This document shows, piece after piece, positions 45,348 through 53,591 of a stretch of DNA of 64,000 bases. Location of the stretch: assembly GCA_021806645.1 (NCBI GenBank), contig JAJZQX010000005.1:186001-250000 (forward strand), given 5' to 3'. Below the pieces are notes generated by a model, which made no database searches, had not been told where the DNA came from, and saw nothing but the letters and a program-made list of their open reading frames with translations. This DNA comes from Myxococcales bacterium (lineage in GTDB: Bacteria > Myxococcota > Myxococcia > Myxococcales > Anaeromyxobacteraceae). A program made the position numbers and the translations under genes. Numbering within the stretch: the first letter of the stretch is position 1; each line of letters opens with the position of its first letter.

Positions 45348-48300
45348 GGTGGCGCCACCGTGAGCCGGCCGCGCTCGCCGCCCGGACCGCGCTGGGGGAA
45401 GAAGTAGTCCTCCCCCTCGATCGGCGTGTGATCGGTGAAGCGGCGGCCGTTGGAGCCCTCCCAGGCGAGGTACACGCTGAACTCGTTGGCACGGGGGTCG
45501 AGGTGGAGCGCCACCGTGGCGCCGGCCACCAGGTGCTGGCGCTCGCTCGGCCAGAAGGTCTGGAACAGCGAGAGGAAGACCGTGGAGCGGCGCGCCGCGT
45601 CCGGCCGGTCGGCGTCCACGAAATACCAGACGTTGCGGAGGGAGGCCTCCGCGTAGGTCCGCCCGAACAGCGCCCGCGCCAGGGCGGTCGCCGAGACGTG
45701 GTCCTGGTCGAGAGGCGCCAGGCTCTGGTTGGTGGTGACCCGGCCGTTGGCGTACAGCACCACGTTCGCGAAGGGCTCCAGCTCCAACCCCTCCTCCCAG
45801 TAAAGGGCGCGCGGATGCGAGACGTCGTACCGGGTGAACACCTCCTGATCGACGTCGGTGAGCCGCCCGGCGGCGACCCGCGAGAGCGTCCGCGCCGACC
45901 AGGAACCGCCCAGCTTGCTCACCAGGTGGAGCCCCGACACCAGCGTGAGCACCGGCTCGACCATCAGGCCGGCTCGCCCCGACCACTCGCGGTGTCCATC
46001 GACCGGTTGGGTCGCCCCGACCACCCACCCGCGGAGCCGCAGCCAGCGGTGCCCTGGATGCATGAAGAAGGCCTCCGCCGAGAGCCCCTCGGCCGGCGGT
46101 CCGACCTCGCGCAGGCGGACGTCGCCGGCCACGTTCCAGGTGAGGTGGAGCCGCTCCTGGAGCCGGCGGTAGGCGAAGCCGGTGACGACGGCGCCCGAAG
46201 CCTGCACGGCCACCCCGGCGGCGTTCTCGTCCCTCCGGACGTAGGCGGTCTGGAATTCCAGCGAGCCCAGGGCGTCGAGCCCGGGGACCACGTCCCCGTC
46301 CACCAGGTGGACGCGCGGCGGCGCCGCGAGCCCGGCCGGTGGCGCGGCGGGCGCGGCGGCCAGGCTCCGGTAGGCGTGGGTGGACACGACCGGCTCTCCG
46401 GGGCCGCCGCCGGCGCTCTCGCGCACGCCGAGGCGCACCAGCGCGTCGCCGCGGCTGGGGCGCAGCTCCAGCCGGTAGAGGGCGTCCGCCTCGAGCGGGA
46501 TCAGCTCCACCACCGCATCGGAGACCGCGGCGCCGTCCGGGAGGGACGCGGACGGGTCGCGGCGGGCCGGGATGGCGATCGATCGGGTCGTCGCGCCGCC
46601 GGGCCCGACCACGGCGAGCGAGACCTCAGGCGCGGAGCGGTGACCGAGCGGCGAGCGCACCTCGAGCTTCAGCAGGGCCGGACCGTGGACGCCGAGCCGC
46701 ACCGGCGCGTCGGCCCGCGCCACCAGGTGGTCGGCGACCGTGTCGAGCGACACCGGATACGGACCAGGCCCCGCCGGTCGAGCACCGTCGGTGGGGCGAT
46801 CGGCGTCCACCCATACCCGCGCGATGGGGCGGAGTCCGCCGTCCAGGCGCACGGTGAGGTCGTGCGGGCCCGGCCCCAGGTCGATGGGCGCCGAGGTGCA
46901 GGTGCGTCCGGGCCGGCACGCGATGCGGCGCGGGGGCTCGCCGTCGCGAACCCACTCCAGGACCACCGGCGGAGCGCCGAGCGCGGCGGCTTCGTTCCTT
47001 CTCAGCTCGATCGGGGCGGCGCGCAGGGTGGCGCGGAGCGGGCTCGCCACCACCAAGGAGACGTTGGCCTGCCGCTCCCTGGTCACCAGCGTGGCACGGC
47101 CCGCGTCGGGGACCGCGGGCAGCAGCGCCGCGTCGGCGCGATCCTCCAGGGCCTCGGACGCGGCGAGCCGGACCGCCACGCTGCCGGCGCTCTCGTCGGC
47201 GAATCGCAGTCCGCGCAGCCTCGTCCGGGAGGCGGCGCGGCGCATGAGCCGCCGGGCGGCCAGGTCGCGCGGATCGAGCCGGATGGCGGCGTTCAGCTCG
47301 AGGTAGGCCCGGGCCGGCCCGGGGCCCTCGTCGCCGGCCGCGAGGATGGCCTCGCCGGCGAGGCGGTGGAGGAGCGCGACCTCGGGGTGGGCCGCGGCGA
47401 GCTCGAGCCGGAGCGCGGAGGCCCGGGCGCCGTCGCCCGCCGCGGAGGCCGCGCGAGCGGCGGTGAGGACGGCCAGGTCGCCGTCGAGACCGTCGCCGGC
47501 CCGCCGCCGCAGCGCCGGGGCGGACAGCGTCGAGATCGCGGCCGGATCGTCGAGGAGCGCGAGCAACCCGGGACCCACCACGCCCCGACCGCCGGAGAGG
47601 GCCAGCGACGGCGAGAGCACCGCCCCCGCCGCGACGGAGGCCGGGGGCGACCCTCCGAGTTCGTCGAGGCTCCGCCAGGTGGCGGCGACGAAGGCGCGCT
47701 GGTGAGGTCCGAGCGACGGGTCGGCCATCGCGGTGAGGAGATCCTCGCGGGCCAGCGCGAGCTCGTCGAGCTCGGCCAGCGCCGCGGCGCGAGCGAGGAG
47801 CGGCGCCGGCCCGGGCATGGTCCCCGCCCGGGCGCTCTCGCGCCGGACCGCGCCGAGCGCCTGGGCCAGGTCTCCCGAGTCGGGCGGGGGCGGGAGCTCG
47901 CCCGGCGCCACCGCCCCGAGCGGCGTCGCCGTCCGGTGGCGCCTGATGGCGAGCCGGCAGAGCAACCGCGCCTGGCCGAGCGGCCCGGGACGGATCCGGA
48001 TCACCGCCGCGTCGCCGGCGAACGGCACCACCACCTCGACCGGATCGCTGGCCAGCAGCGCCGGCCCGAGCTCGCTCCCCGGTTCCCGCTGGACCCGGCC
48101 GGGCCGGAGGCGCACCAGGATCGGAGGCGAGTCGGACTCGCCGACCAGCACCTCCAGCTGGTCCGGCGCCGCCGCTCCGGCCGCCACGACCACGCGCAGC
48201 GCCAGGAGACCGAGCGCCGGCTGTCCGACCTCGTGGGTGCGGAAGGCCAGGCCGGCGGCGGGCACCTCCGAATAGCGGCGGTACCGGAGCGGCGACGTGG

Positions 48301-50293
48301 CGGGCGCCTGGTTCACCAGGATCTCGCCCGCGAAGTCGGACGGCTGGAGGGCGACCTCGTGCCGCCCCGGTGGGAGCGGCAGGTCGAAGCGCTCCAGCGG
48401 CTCCACCACCGGCAAGGAGAGCGGGGCGCCGTCGATGCGGACCTGGACGCTGCGCGCCAGCGCCGGTCCCCGGACGGCCACCAGCGAGAGGACCGGTCGC
48501 CGCCCCGGGAGCGGCGGCGCGGCGAGCTCGGCCACCAGCACGCGCCCGTCGGAGGGCAGCGGCGCGAAGGCGAACCGGCCGGCGGATGGCGTCGCCTGGG
48601 GGTCGGGCGGTGGGGGCTCGAGGAACGCGGTCTCCCGCAGGTCCGCCTCGGGCCTGAGCCCGGCCCAGTAGGACGCCAGGCTGAAGGCGCGCGCGCGGAT
48701 GACCTGGAGGCCCCGGTCGAGAGGGCGCCGCGCCAGCAGGCCGTCGATCACCGAGAGCGCATGGGCTCCGGCGTCGAGTCCCTCGGCCGCGAAGGCCTCG
48801 GCCAGCCAGAGCTGGTCGGCGTCCTCGTCGGTCAGCTCGACCTGGGCGGCGAGGTCGATGAGCGCGTGCGCCGCCGAGCGGTGGCGGCCGGCGGCGAGGT
48901 CGAGCCGCACCCGGAGCCGCGCCAGCCGCGCGGTGAGCGCCGGCCGCAGGGCCGCCCCGGCTCCCGGGCCGACCTCCGCCAGCACCGCGCGGGCGCGCCC
49001 CAGCAGCGCCTCGGCGCGAACGGGGTCGGGCTCGAGCTCGGCACGCCAGAGGGCGACCAGCGCGGCGAGCGCCGGAATGCCGGAGGCGAGCGGCGCCGCC
49101 TCGTCGAGCGCCGCCACCTCGCCGAGCCCTCCACGGGCGAGCAGCGCGGAGAGGCGAGCCCGGGCATCACCACCGGCGAGCGCGGCGGCGCGAAGATGAT
49201 CCTCCGCCCCGCGCCTCCCGAACCGGTCCTCGAGATGCGGCTTGTGCGCGAGCAGGACCGCCCCGACCAGCACGGCGCGGTCGAGCGGCTCGATCCGGGC
49301 GCGGCGGACACCCGGCGGGACGGCGATCGAGACGGTGCGCTGCCGGCTCGCGCCGGGCGCCGCCGGATCGCGCGAAGAGATGGCGAGCACCGCCATGGGG
49401 GGCCGCTGGTCGAAGGAGACGCGCAGGCGCCAGGCGGCGGGGGCGGTCTCCTCCGGGGGGAGGAGCACGCGCTGGACCAGTCGCAGGGCGTCGGCGCGGC
49501 CCACCTCCAGCTCGATGGCCTGGCCCCGTTCGACCACGTGGAGGCGCCCCGCCACCCCGTCGACCGCCTGGAGCGGCAGGTCGATCCGCGCCTCGGTCCG
49601 CCAGGCGTAGGAGGGATCGGTGGCGCGCTGCTCCGCGATCGCCATCTCGACCAGCCCGCGGACCAGCGACCGGGACGGGTCGTCCGCCCCGGCCATCCGG
49701 CGGAGCAGCGCGTCCACGGCGAGCGCGAGGGCCGCCGACTCCTGCCAGCGATGGGGGTGCGGCGGCGACAGCCACGCCGCCGCCTCCGGCTCGCCGAGCC
49801 CCGATGCGGCGGCGCGGCGGAGCGCGAGGGCGACGCGGGTCGGGCCGTACTCGTCCGGTTCGAGCTCGGCCCGATAGGCCCGGAGCTTGACCGGCGCGCA
49901 GCCCGCAGGAAGTCCGAACCGGTAGGCGAGCGGCGGGGAGGTCTCCTCGCCAGGCAGGCCGGGCGCCACCCCGGGGGGCGGGACCAGGATCCGGTCGGCC
50001 CCGCTCGCCGCCAGCGGGAGGGCCACCTCGGCTCGCCCGAGGCCGTCGCCGAAGACGCGGCTCACGATCGGGTCGCAGCCTGGAGCGAAACGGCCGCGGA
50101 GGCGCACCACCAAGGGACCCTGGAGCTGGGCGAGCGCCTGGCGACCTCCGCCGACCTCGGCCTCGGAGGCGCTCCGGCCGCCCGGCTCGACGGCCAGCTC
50201 GAGCGTTCGCCAGCGCAGCAGGCCGTACGGGTCCGGCCTGGAGAGCCAGCCGGGCTCGGCCGCCAGGGCGAGCGCCAGCAGCGCCTCGATCAC
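45344..50293 (-). CDS. Very large secreted helical-repeat and outer-membrane barrel protein
   Basis: 1649 residues from a GTG overlapping the hydrolase-like stop. A signal peptide (VIEALLALALAAEPG) is followed by over 1,000 residues of Ala/Arg-rich helical repeats and beta-sandwich segments. About 300 residues at the C-terminus have strand-rich, aromatic-edged sequence (LHLTWNVAGDVRLREVG, LRLRGWVVGATQP, LYWEEGLELEPFANVVLYANG), like outer-membrane barrels of exopolysaccharide exporters such as PgaA or BcsC. The position between CapC and CapB suggests the outer-membrane export channel for the polymer. Homology is not visible from sequence alone. Confidence 0.7.
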   Translation of the reverse strand: MIEALLALALAAEPGWLSRPDPYGLLRWRTLELAVEPGGRSASEAEVGGGRQALAQLQGPLVVRLRGRFAPGCDPIVSRVFGDGLGRAEVALPLAASGADRILVPPPGVAPGLPGEETSPPLAYRFGLPAGCAPVKLRAYRAELEPDEYGPTRVALALRRAAASGLGEPEAAAWLSPPHPHRWQESAALALAVDALLRRMAGADDPSRSLVRGLVEMAIAEQRATDPSYAWRTEARIDLPLQAVDGVAGRLHVVERGQAIELEVGRADALRLVQRVLLPPEETAPAAWRLRVSFDQRPPMAVLAISSRDPAAPGASRQRTVSIAVPPGVRRARIEPLDRAVLVGAVLLAHKPHLEDRFGRRGAEDHLRAAALAGGDARARLSALLARGGLGEVAALDEAAPLASGIPALAALVALWRAELEPDPVRAEALLGRARAVLAEVGPGAGAALRPALTARLARLRVRLDLAAGRHRSAAHALIDLAAQVELTDEDADQLWLAEAFAAEGLDAGAHALSVIDGLLARRPLDRGLQVIRARAFSLASYWAGLRPEADLRETAFLEPPPPDPQATPSAGRFAFAPLPSDGRVLVAELAAPPLPGRRPVLSLVAVRGPALARSVQVRIDGAPLSLPVVEPLERFDLPLPPGRHEVALQPSDFAGEILVNQAPATSPLRYRRYSEVPAAGLAFRTHEVGQPALGLLALRVVVAAGAAAPDQLEVLVGESDSPPILVRLRPGRVQREPGSELGPALLASDPVEVVVPFAGDAAVIRIRPGPLGQARLLCRLAIRRHRTATPLGAVAPGELPPPPDSGDLAQALGAVRRESARAGTMPGPAPLLARAAALAELDELALAREDLLTAMADPSLGPHQRAFVAATWRSLDELGGSPPASVAAGAVLSPSLALSGGRGVVGPGLLALLDDPAAISTLSAPALRRRAGDGLDGDLAVLTAARAASAAGDGARASALRLELAAAHPEVALLHRLAGEAILAAGDEGPGPARAYLELNAAIRLDPRDLAARRLMRRAASRTRLRGLRFADESAGSVAVRLAASEALEDRADAALLPAVPDAGRATLVTRERQANVSLVVASPLRATLRAAPIELRRNEAAALGAPPVVLEWVRDGEPPRRIACRPGRTCTSAPIDLGPGPHDLTVRLDGGLRPIARVWVDADRPTDGARPAGPGPYPVSLDTVADHLVARADAPVRLGVHGPALLKLEVRSPLGHRSAPEVSLAVVGPGGATTRSIAIPARRDPSASLPDGAAVSDAVVELIPLEADALYRLELRPSRGDALVRLGVRESAGGGPGEPVVSTHAYRSLAAAPAAPPAGLAAPPRVHLVDGDVVPGLDALGSLEFQTAYVRRDENAAGVAVQASGAVVTGFAYRRLQERLHLTWNVAGDVRLREVGPPAEGLSAEAFFMHPGHRWLRLRGWVVGATQPVDGHREWSGRAGLMVEPVLTLVSGLHLVSKLGGSWSARTLSRVAAGRLTDVDQEVFTRYDVSHPRALYWEEGLELEPFANVVLYANGRVTTNQSLAPLDQDHVSATALARALFGRTYAEASLRNVWYFVDADRPDAARRSTVFLSLFQTFWPSERQHLVAGATVALHLDPRANEFSVYLAWEGSNGRRFTDHTPIEGEDYFFPQRGPGGERGRLTVAPP

Positions 50294-51171
50294 GGCTTCA
50301 CCTCGAGCGCCTCGGCCAGCGCGGCCGACAGCGGCGTGACGCCCCCGTCCAGGAGCCGGCGGCGTGCGGCGGCGGAGAGCTCGACGTGCAGGAACGAGTG
50401 GCCCGCGTGCCGGACGTCGGCGCCGACCACGTTGGTGGTGGCGCCCAGGGCATGGGCGTCCACGCCGTAGAGCAGCACGCGCCCCGGCGCCAGCCGCCGC
50501 GCCAGCGCCGCGCGAAGCCGGACGGCCGGAGCGCCCTCGGGCCGCTTGGCGGCGCCGTCCGAGACCACCGCCGCGACGCCGGGCCCCAGCTCGTCGTGCC
50601 CCGCGAACCCGTGGAGCTGGGCCACCGGCCAGCGGGCCGCATCGAGGACTCCCCGGGTCATGGCGCGGAACGCGGTCTGGCCGGCATGGGCGGCGTCGGC
50701 CAGCCCGTCGCCGGCGGCGGACGGCGCGGCCCGGTGCACCGTGTTCACGAAGAGGCAGGCGGCCCGGAGTCCGGCGAAGACGGCGAGGGCGATCGGTCCG
50801 GTTCCCTCGTCGAAGAAGGTGTGAGGCGCCTGCACGCAGACGGCGGCGCCGCCGGGCCTGAACACGTAGAGGCCGGTCCCCTCCCGGCGGCCGCCAGCCT
50901 CGCGCAGCACCCAGACCTCCCCGGCGGCGTCGCGCGCGGTGACCAGCTCGAGCCCGTCGGCGGCGGCCCGATCGCGGAGCGTCCGGGGCGGTCCACCGGA
51001 GGAGAGCCCGCGGACGATGTCCGCGGCGAGGCTTCGCAGCCGCTCGAGGCGCGGGCCGGGAGGTGGCGAGAACCGGAAGGTGGCGCGGTCGTGACGGCGC
51101 GCTTCGGAGTAGACGGCGTCTAGGGTCGGCGTGGGCGCGGCGGCTAGCATGGCGAGGAGGACCGGGATCAC
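50290..51171 (-). CDS. Secreted putative hydrolase related to the protein at 36420-37445
   Basis: 293 residues from a GTG overlapping the upstream stop (GTGA). A short signal peptide (VIPVLLAMLAAAP) is followed by CVQAPHTFFDEGTGPIALAV, FVNTVHRA, ADAAHAGQTAFRAMT, AQLHGFAGHDE and HSFLHVEL. The APH, AH and HGF stretches match the secreted protein at 36420. The pattern suggests a zinc-dependent amidase or glutamyl hydrolase. It lies in the CapC-barrel-CapB operon and may trim poly-gamma-glutamate. Confidence 0.7.
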   Translation of the reverse strand: MIPVLLAMLAAAPTPTLDAVYSEARRHDRATFRFSPPPGPRLERLRSLAADIVRGLSSGGPPRTLRDRAAADGLELVTARDAAGEVWVLREAGGRREGTGLYVFRPGGAAVCVQAPHTFFDEGTGPIALAVFAGLRAACLFVNTVHRAAPSAAGDGLADAAHAGQTAFRAMTRGVLDAARWPVAQLHGFAGHDELGPGVAAVVSDGAAKRPEGAPAVRLRAALARRLAPGRVLLYGVDAHALGATTNVVGADVRHAGHSFLHVELSAAARRRLLDGGVTPLSAALAEALEVKP

Positions 51172-53591
51172 GGGGGGCTTTCGGTGTGGATCTCGTGAAC
51201 GGAGCTGACGTGCTCGGCGGGGCCGGCGGCGCCATGGGCGAAGAAGCGGGCGAAGACCCGCTGGCCGGCATTCTGCACCGACAACTCGATCTCGTGTCGC
51301 CCGGGGCGCAGGTCGTCGCGCAGGGGAATGAAGATCGGCTCCGCCGCCCAGACCGGACCACCCGTCCGGTTGAGGTAGAAGGCCCCCTCCGCCGCCGCCG
51401 CCCGAACCGGCGCCTGCCGCTCGAGCCGGGTCCACCCGAGCGAGGTCGAACCCGCCCGCACCACCCGGACGCCGCCGTCGATCCGGGCGACGAGCCGCGC
51501 CCCGGGCGACGGGCGGCCGTCGAAGTAGAGGGTGACACCGAGCGAACGCGGCGCCACGCCCTTCTGGAGGCGGACCCGGAGCGGCGCCCCGGCCTCCAGC
51601 TCGAACGTGCCGTAGGCGCGGTAGGGCGCCGTCCCCGGCGCCGGCTGATCGACGAAGAGCCGCGCCGGCGCCCCTGGATCGACCCGGAGCCGCCGGCGCC
51701 CGGCGGCCAGGAACGGCAGGGTCAACTGACCGCGCGGCGAAACCAGCGGCGCCCGCGCCACCTCGCGGCCGTCCACGGTCACCAGCGCCTCGCGCCCGGC
51801 CAGCGCCGGCTCCCCGGCGTAGAGCAGCGACGGTTGAACGCGAGCGCCAGGGGCCGAGCCGGCGGGGGGCGCCAGGACGACCACGGTCTCGGCGCCCGGG
51901 AGGATCGGCCACCAGCGCCCGCGGCCGGGCGCCTCCGCGGCCGGCACGCCGGGGCCTGCCGCGACCGCGGTGGGGACCACCAGCAGCAGGCGCGGGACCC
52001 CGCCCAGCGGTTCGAGCGACTCGGCCTCGCCAGGCGGGCCGGGCGGCTCCGGCGCCTCCTCGAGCCGGAGCGCCGACCGCAGCCTCACCATCCGGCCGGC
52101 CGCCCAGAGAGCCGGTTCGTCCTTCGGGCGCACCCGGAACCAGCTGGGCCGCTCCTCGGGATGGAAGCGCAGCACCAGCCCATCCGCGAGCCCGGGCGTC
52201 CTCCCCGCCATGGGTCCGGGCGGAAACCCCGGCGAAGAGAGGCCGACCGCGGCCGGGCGATCGACCCGCACCTCGAGCCGCTCGGCGGACGGTGGTGGCC
52301 AGAGGTGGAAGTAGACCGGCTGGGCCGGGACCCGCGCCTCGTCGCCGTCGATCCGGTCCTCCGGCGCCGGGCGGACTTCGAACGGGAGCTCGCCGGCGGC
52401 GACCGCCGCGCCGCGCCTGTCGAGGACGCGCCAGCGCACCCGCAGCGGCGCGTCGCCGGCGCCGGGCTCGACCAGGGCGCGGACGGAGACCCGCAGCGCC
52501 TCGGCGCCGCGACCGGCGAGGTCGAAGACCAGCGGCGCCGCGGGTCCGGGGGCGCCGAGGGGCGACAGCTCCACCCTCCAGGACGGTTCCAGCTCGGCCT
52601 CGCCGCCCGGGAGGGGGCGGGCGCGCCCGGGATCGATCGCCATGCCGACCTCGCCCACCGCCAGCACACGCGCCGCGCTCGCCGCCGTGACGCGCACCGT
52701 CGCCAGTCCCGCGGGGATGGGCACGGAGGCTCGATCACCCACGCCGAGCGCGAGCGGGAAGACGGCGGAGGTGCCGTCCATGTCGAGCCGGCGCGCCTCG
52801 CCCCGCAGCGGGCCGTCGAGCGCCACCAGGTGGAGGGTGCCTGGCCCACGGACGGTGAATACGGCGACGCGATCGCCCCCGATCCGCTCGCCCCGGGGAG
52901 GTGGTTCACGGCGGGCCGGCGCCGGCACCGACACCACGTAGAGCCGGCGCGACGGGGTCCCGGCAACGGCCGCGGCGCGAGTCCAGCGCCGCTCCAGCAG
53001 CCCCTCGCGGAGGCCGTCGTCGAGCTGGTCCCATTCGAGCGGGCCGACCGAGGTGGCGAGCCGGGCCCGCCCCTCGGGACCGAGGCGCCCGAGCAGCACG
53101 TCCCGGGCCAGCGGCGGGCGCTCCCCGGCGGTGAGCAGCCGCAGCGAAGCCGTGGCGCCAGGCGGCCCCTCCAGCCAGACCGTCGCGGTGGCGGGCCCGT
53201 CGCCGCTCCGCTCCACCGAGACGTCGCGGGTCCGCGCCGGCGCGCTCGCCTCGCCGAGGTAGAACGCCGCCGGTCCACCCGACGCGTCGGTGGCCGGCGT
53301 GGCCACCAGGGGGAAGCTGGCCGTGAAGCCGTCCTCGGGGATCTCGACGCGCACGGCGTACGGGACCCCCTGCGCCGGGACCGGCGGGGTCAGGTCGAGA
53401 TTCACCAGGACCCGGAGCGAGCGCTTCCCGGGCGGGAGCGCGAACCGGACCGGCCCCGGTCCGAGCCGGTAGACCGCGACCTCGCGCGCGCTCGCCAGCA
53501 ACGCCCCACCGAGCGTCGGGCGGATCACCGGCGCGCGCGCGATGGCGAACCCGACGGCCAGCACGGTGGCGGCCAGCGCGAGCCGCCTCAT
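51168..53591 (-). CDS. Secreted protein of unknown function in the CapC-CapB operon
   Basis: 807 residues. A signal peptide (MRRLALAATVLAVGFAIARA) is followed by beta-rich, Pro/Arg-rich sequence with repeated VRVDPGAPARLFVDQPAPGT-like and RVDRPAAVGLSSPG-like segments, suggesting tandem Ig-like domains. No catalytic motif is evident. It overlaps CapC upstream (ATGA) and the hydrolase-like gene downstream (GTGA). It is probably a periplasmic scaffold. Confidence 0.65.
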   Translation of the reverse strand: MRRLALAATVLAVGFAIARAPVIRPTLGGALLASAREVAVYRLGPGPVRFALPPGKRSLRVLVNLDLTPPVPAQGVPYAVRVEIPEDGFTASFPLVATPATDASGGPAAFYLGEASAPARTRDVSVERSGDGPATATVWLEGPPGATASLRLLTAGERPPLARDVLLGRLGPEGRARLATSVGPLEWDQLDDGLREGLLERRWTRAAAVAGTPSRRLYVVSVPAPARREPPPRGERIGGDRVAVFTVRGPGTLHLVALDGPLRGEARRLDMDGTSAVFPLALGVGDRASVPIPAGLATVRVTAASAARVLAVGEVGMAIDPGRARPLPGGEAELEPSWRVELSPLGAPGPAAPLVFDLAGRGAEALRVSVRALVEPGAGDAPLRVRWRVLDRRGAAVAAGELPFEVRPAPEDRIDGDEARVPAQPVYFHLWPPPSAERLEVRVDRPAAVGLSSPGFPPGPMAGRTPGLADGLVLRFHPEERPSWFRVRPKDEPALWAAGRMVRLRSALRLEEAPEPPGPPGEAESLEPLGGVPRLLLVVPTAVAAGPGVPAAEAPGRGRWWPILPGAETVVVLAPPAGSAPGARVQPSLLYAGEPALAGREALVTVDGREVARAPLVSPRGQLTLPFLAAGRRRLRVDPGAPARLFVDQPAPGTAPYRAYGTFELEAGAPLRVRLQKGVAPRSLGVTLYFDGRPSPGARLVARIDGGVRVVRAGSTSLGWTRLERQAPVRAAAAEGAFYLNRTGGPVWAAEPIFIPLRDDLRPGRHEIELSVQNAGQRVFARFFAHGAAGPAEHVSSVHEIHTESPP

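Noticed and set aside
41280-45407. A 1,375-codon open frame on the plus strand
   Set aside because: It lies antisense to capB, has Arg/Gly/Gln-rich unstructured sequence and no domain. It is a by-product of high GC third positions.
45428-50470. A 1,680-codon open frame on the plus strand
   Set aside because: Antisense to the large barrel protein gene; composition and lack of motifs mark it as non-coding.
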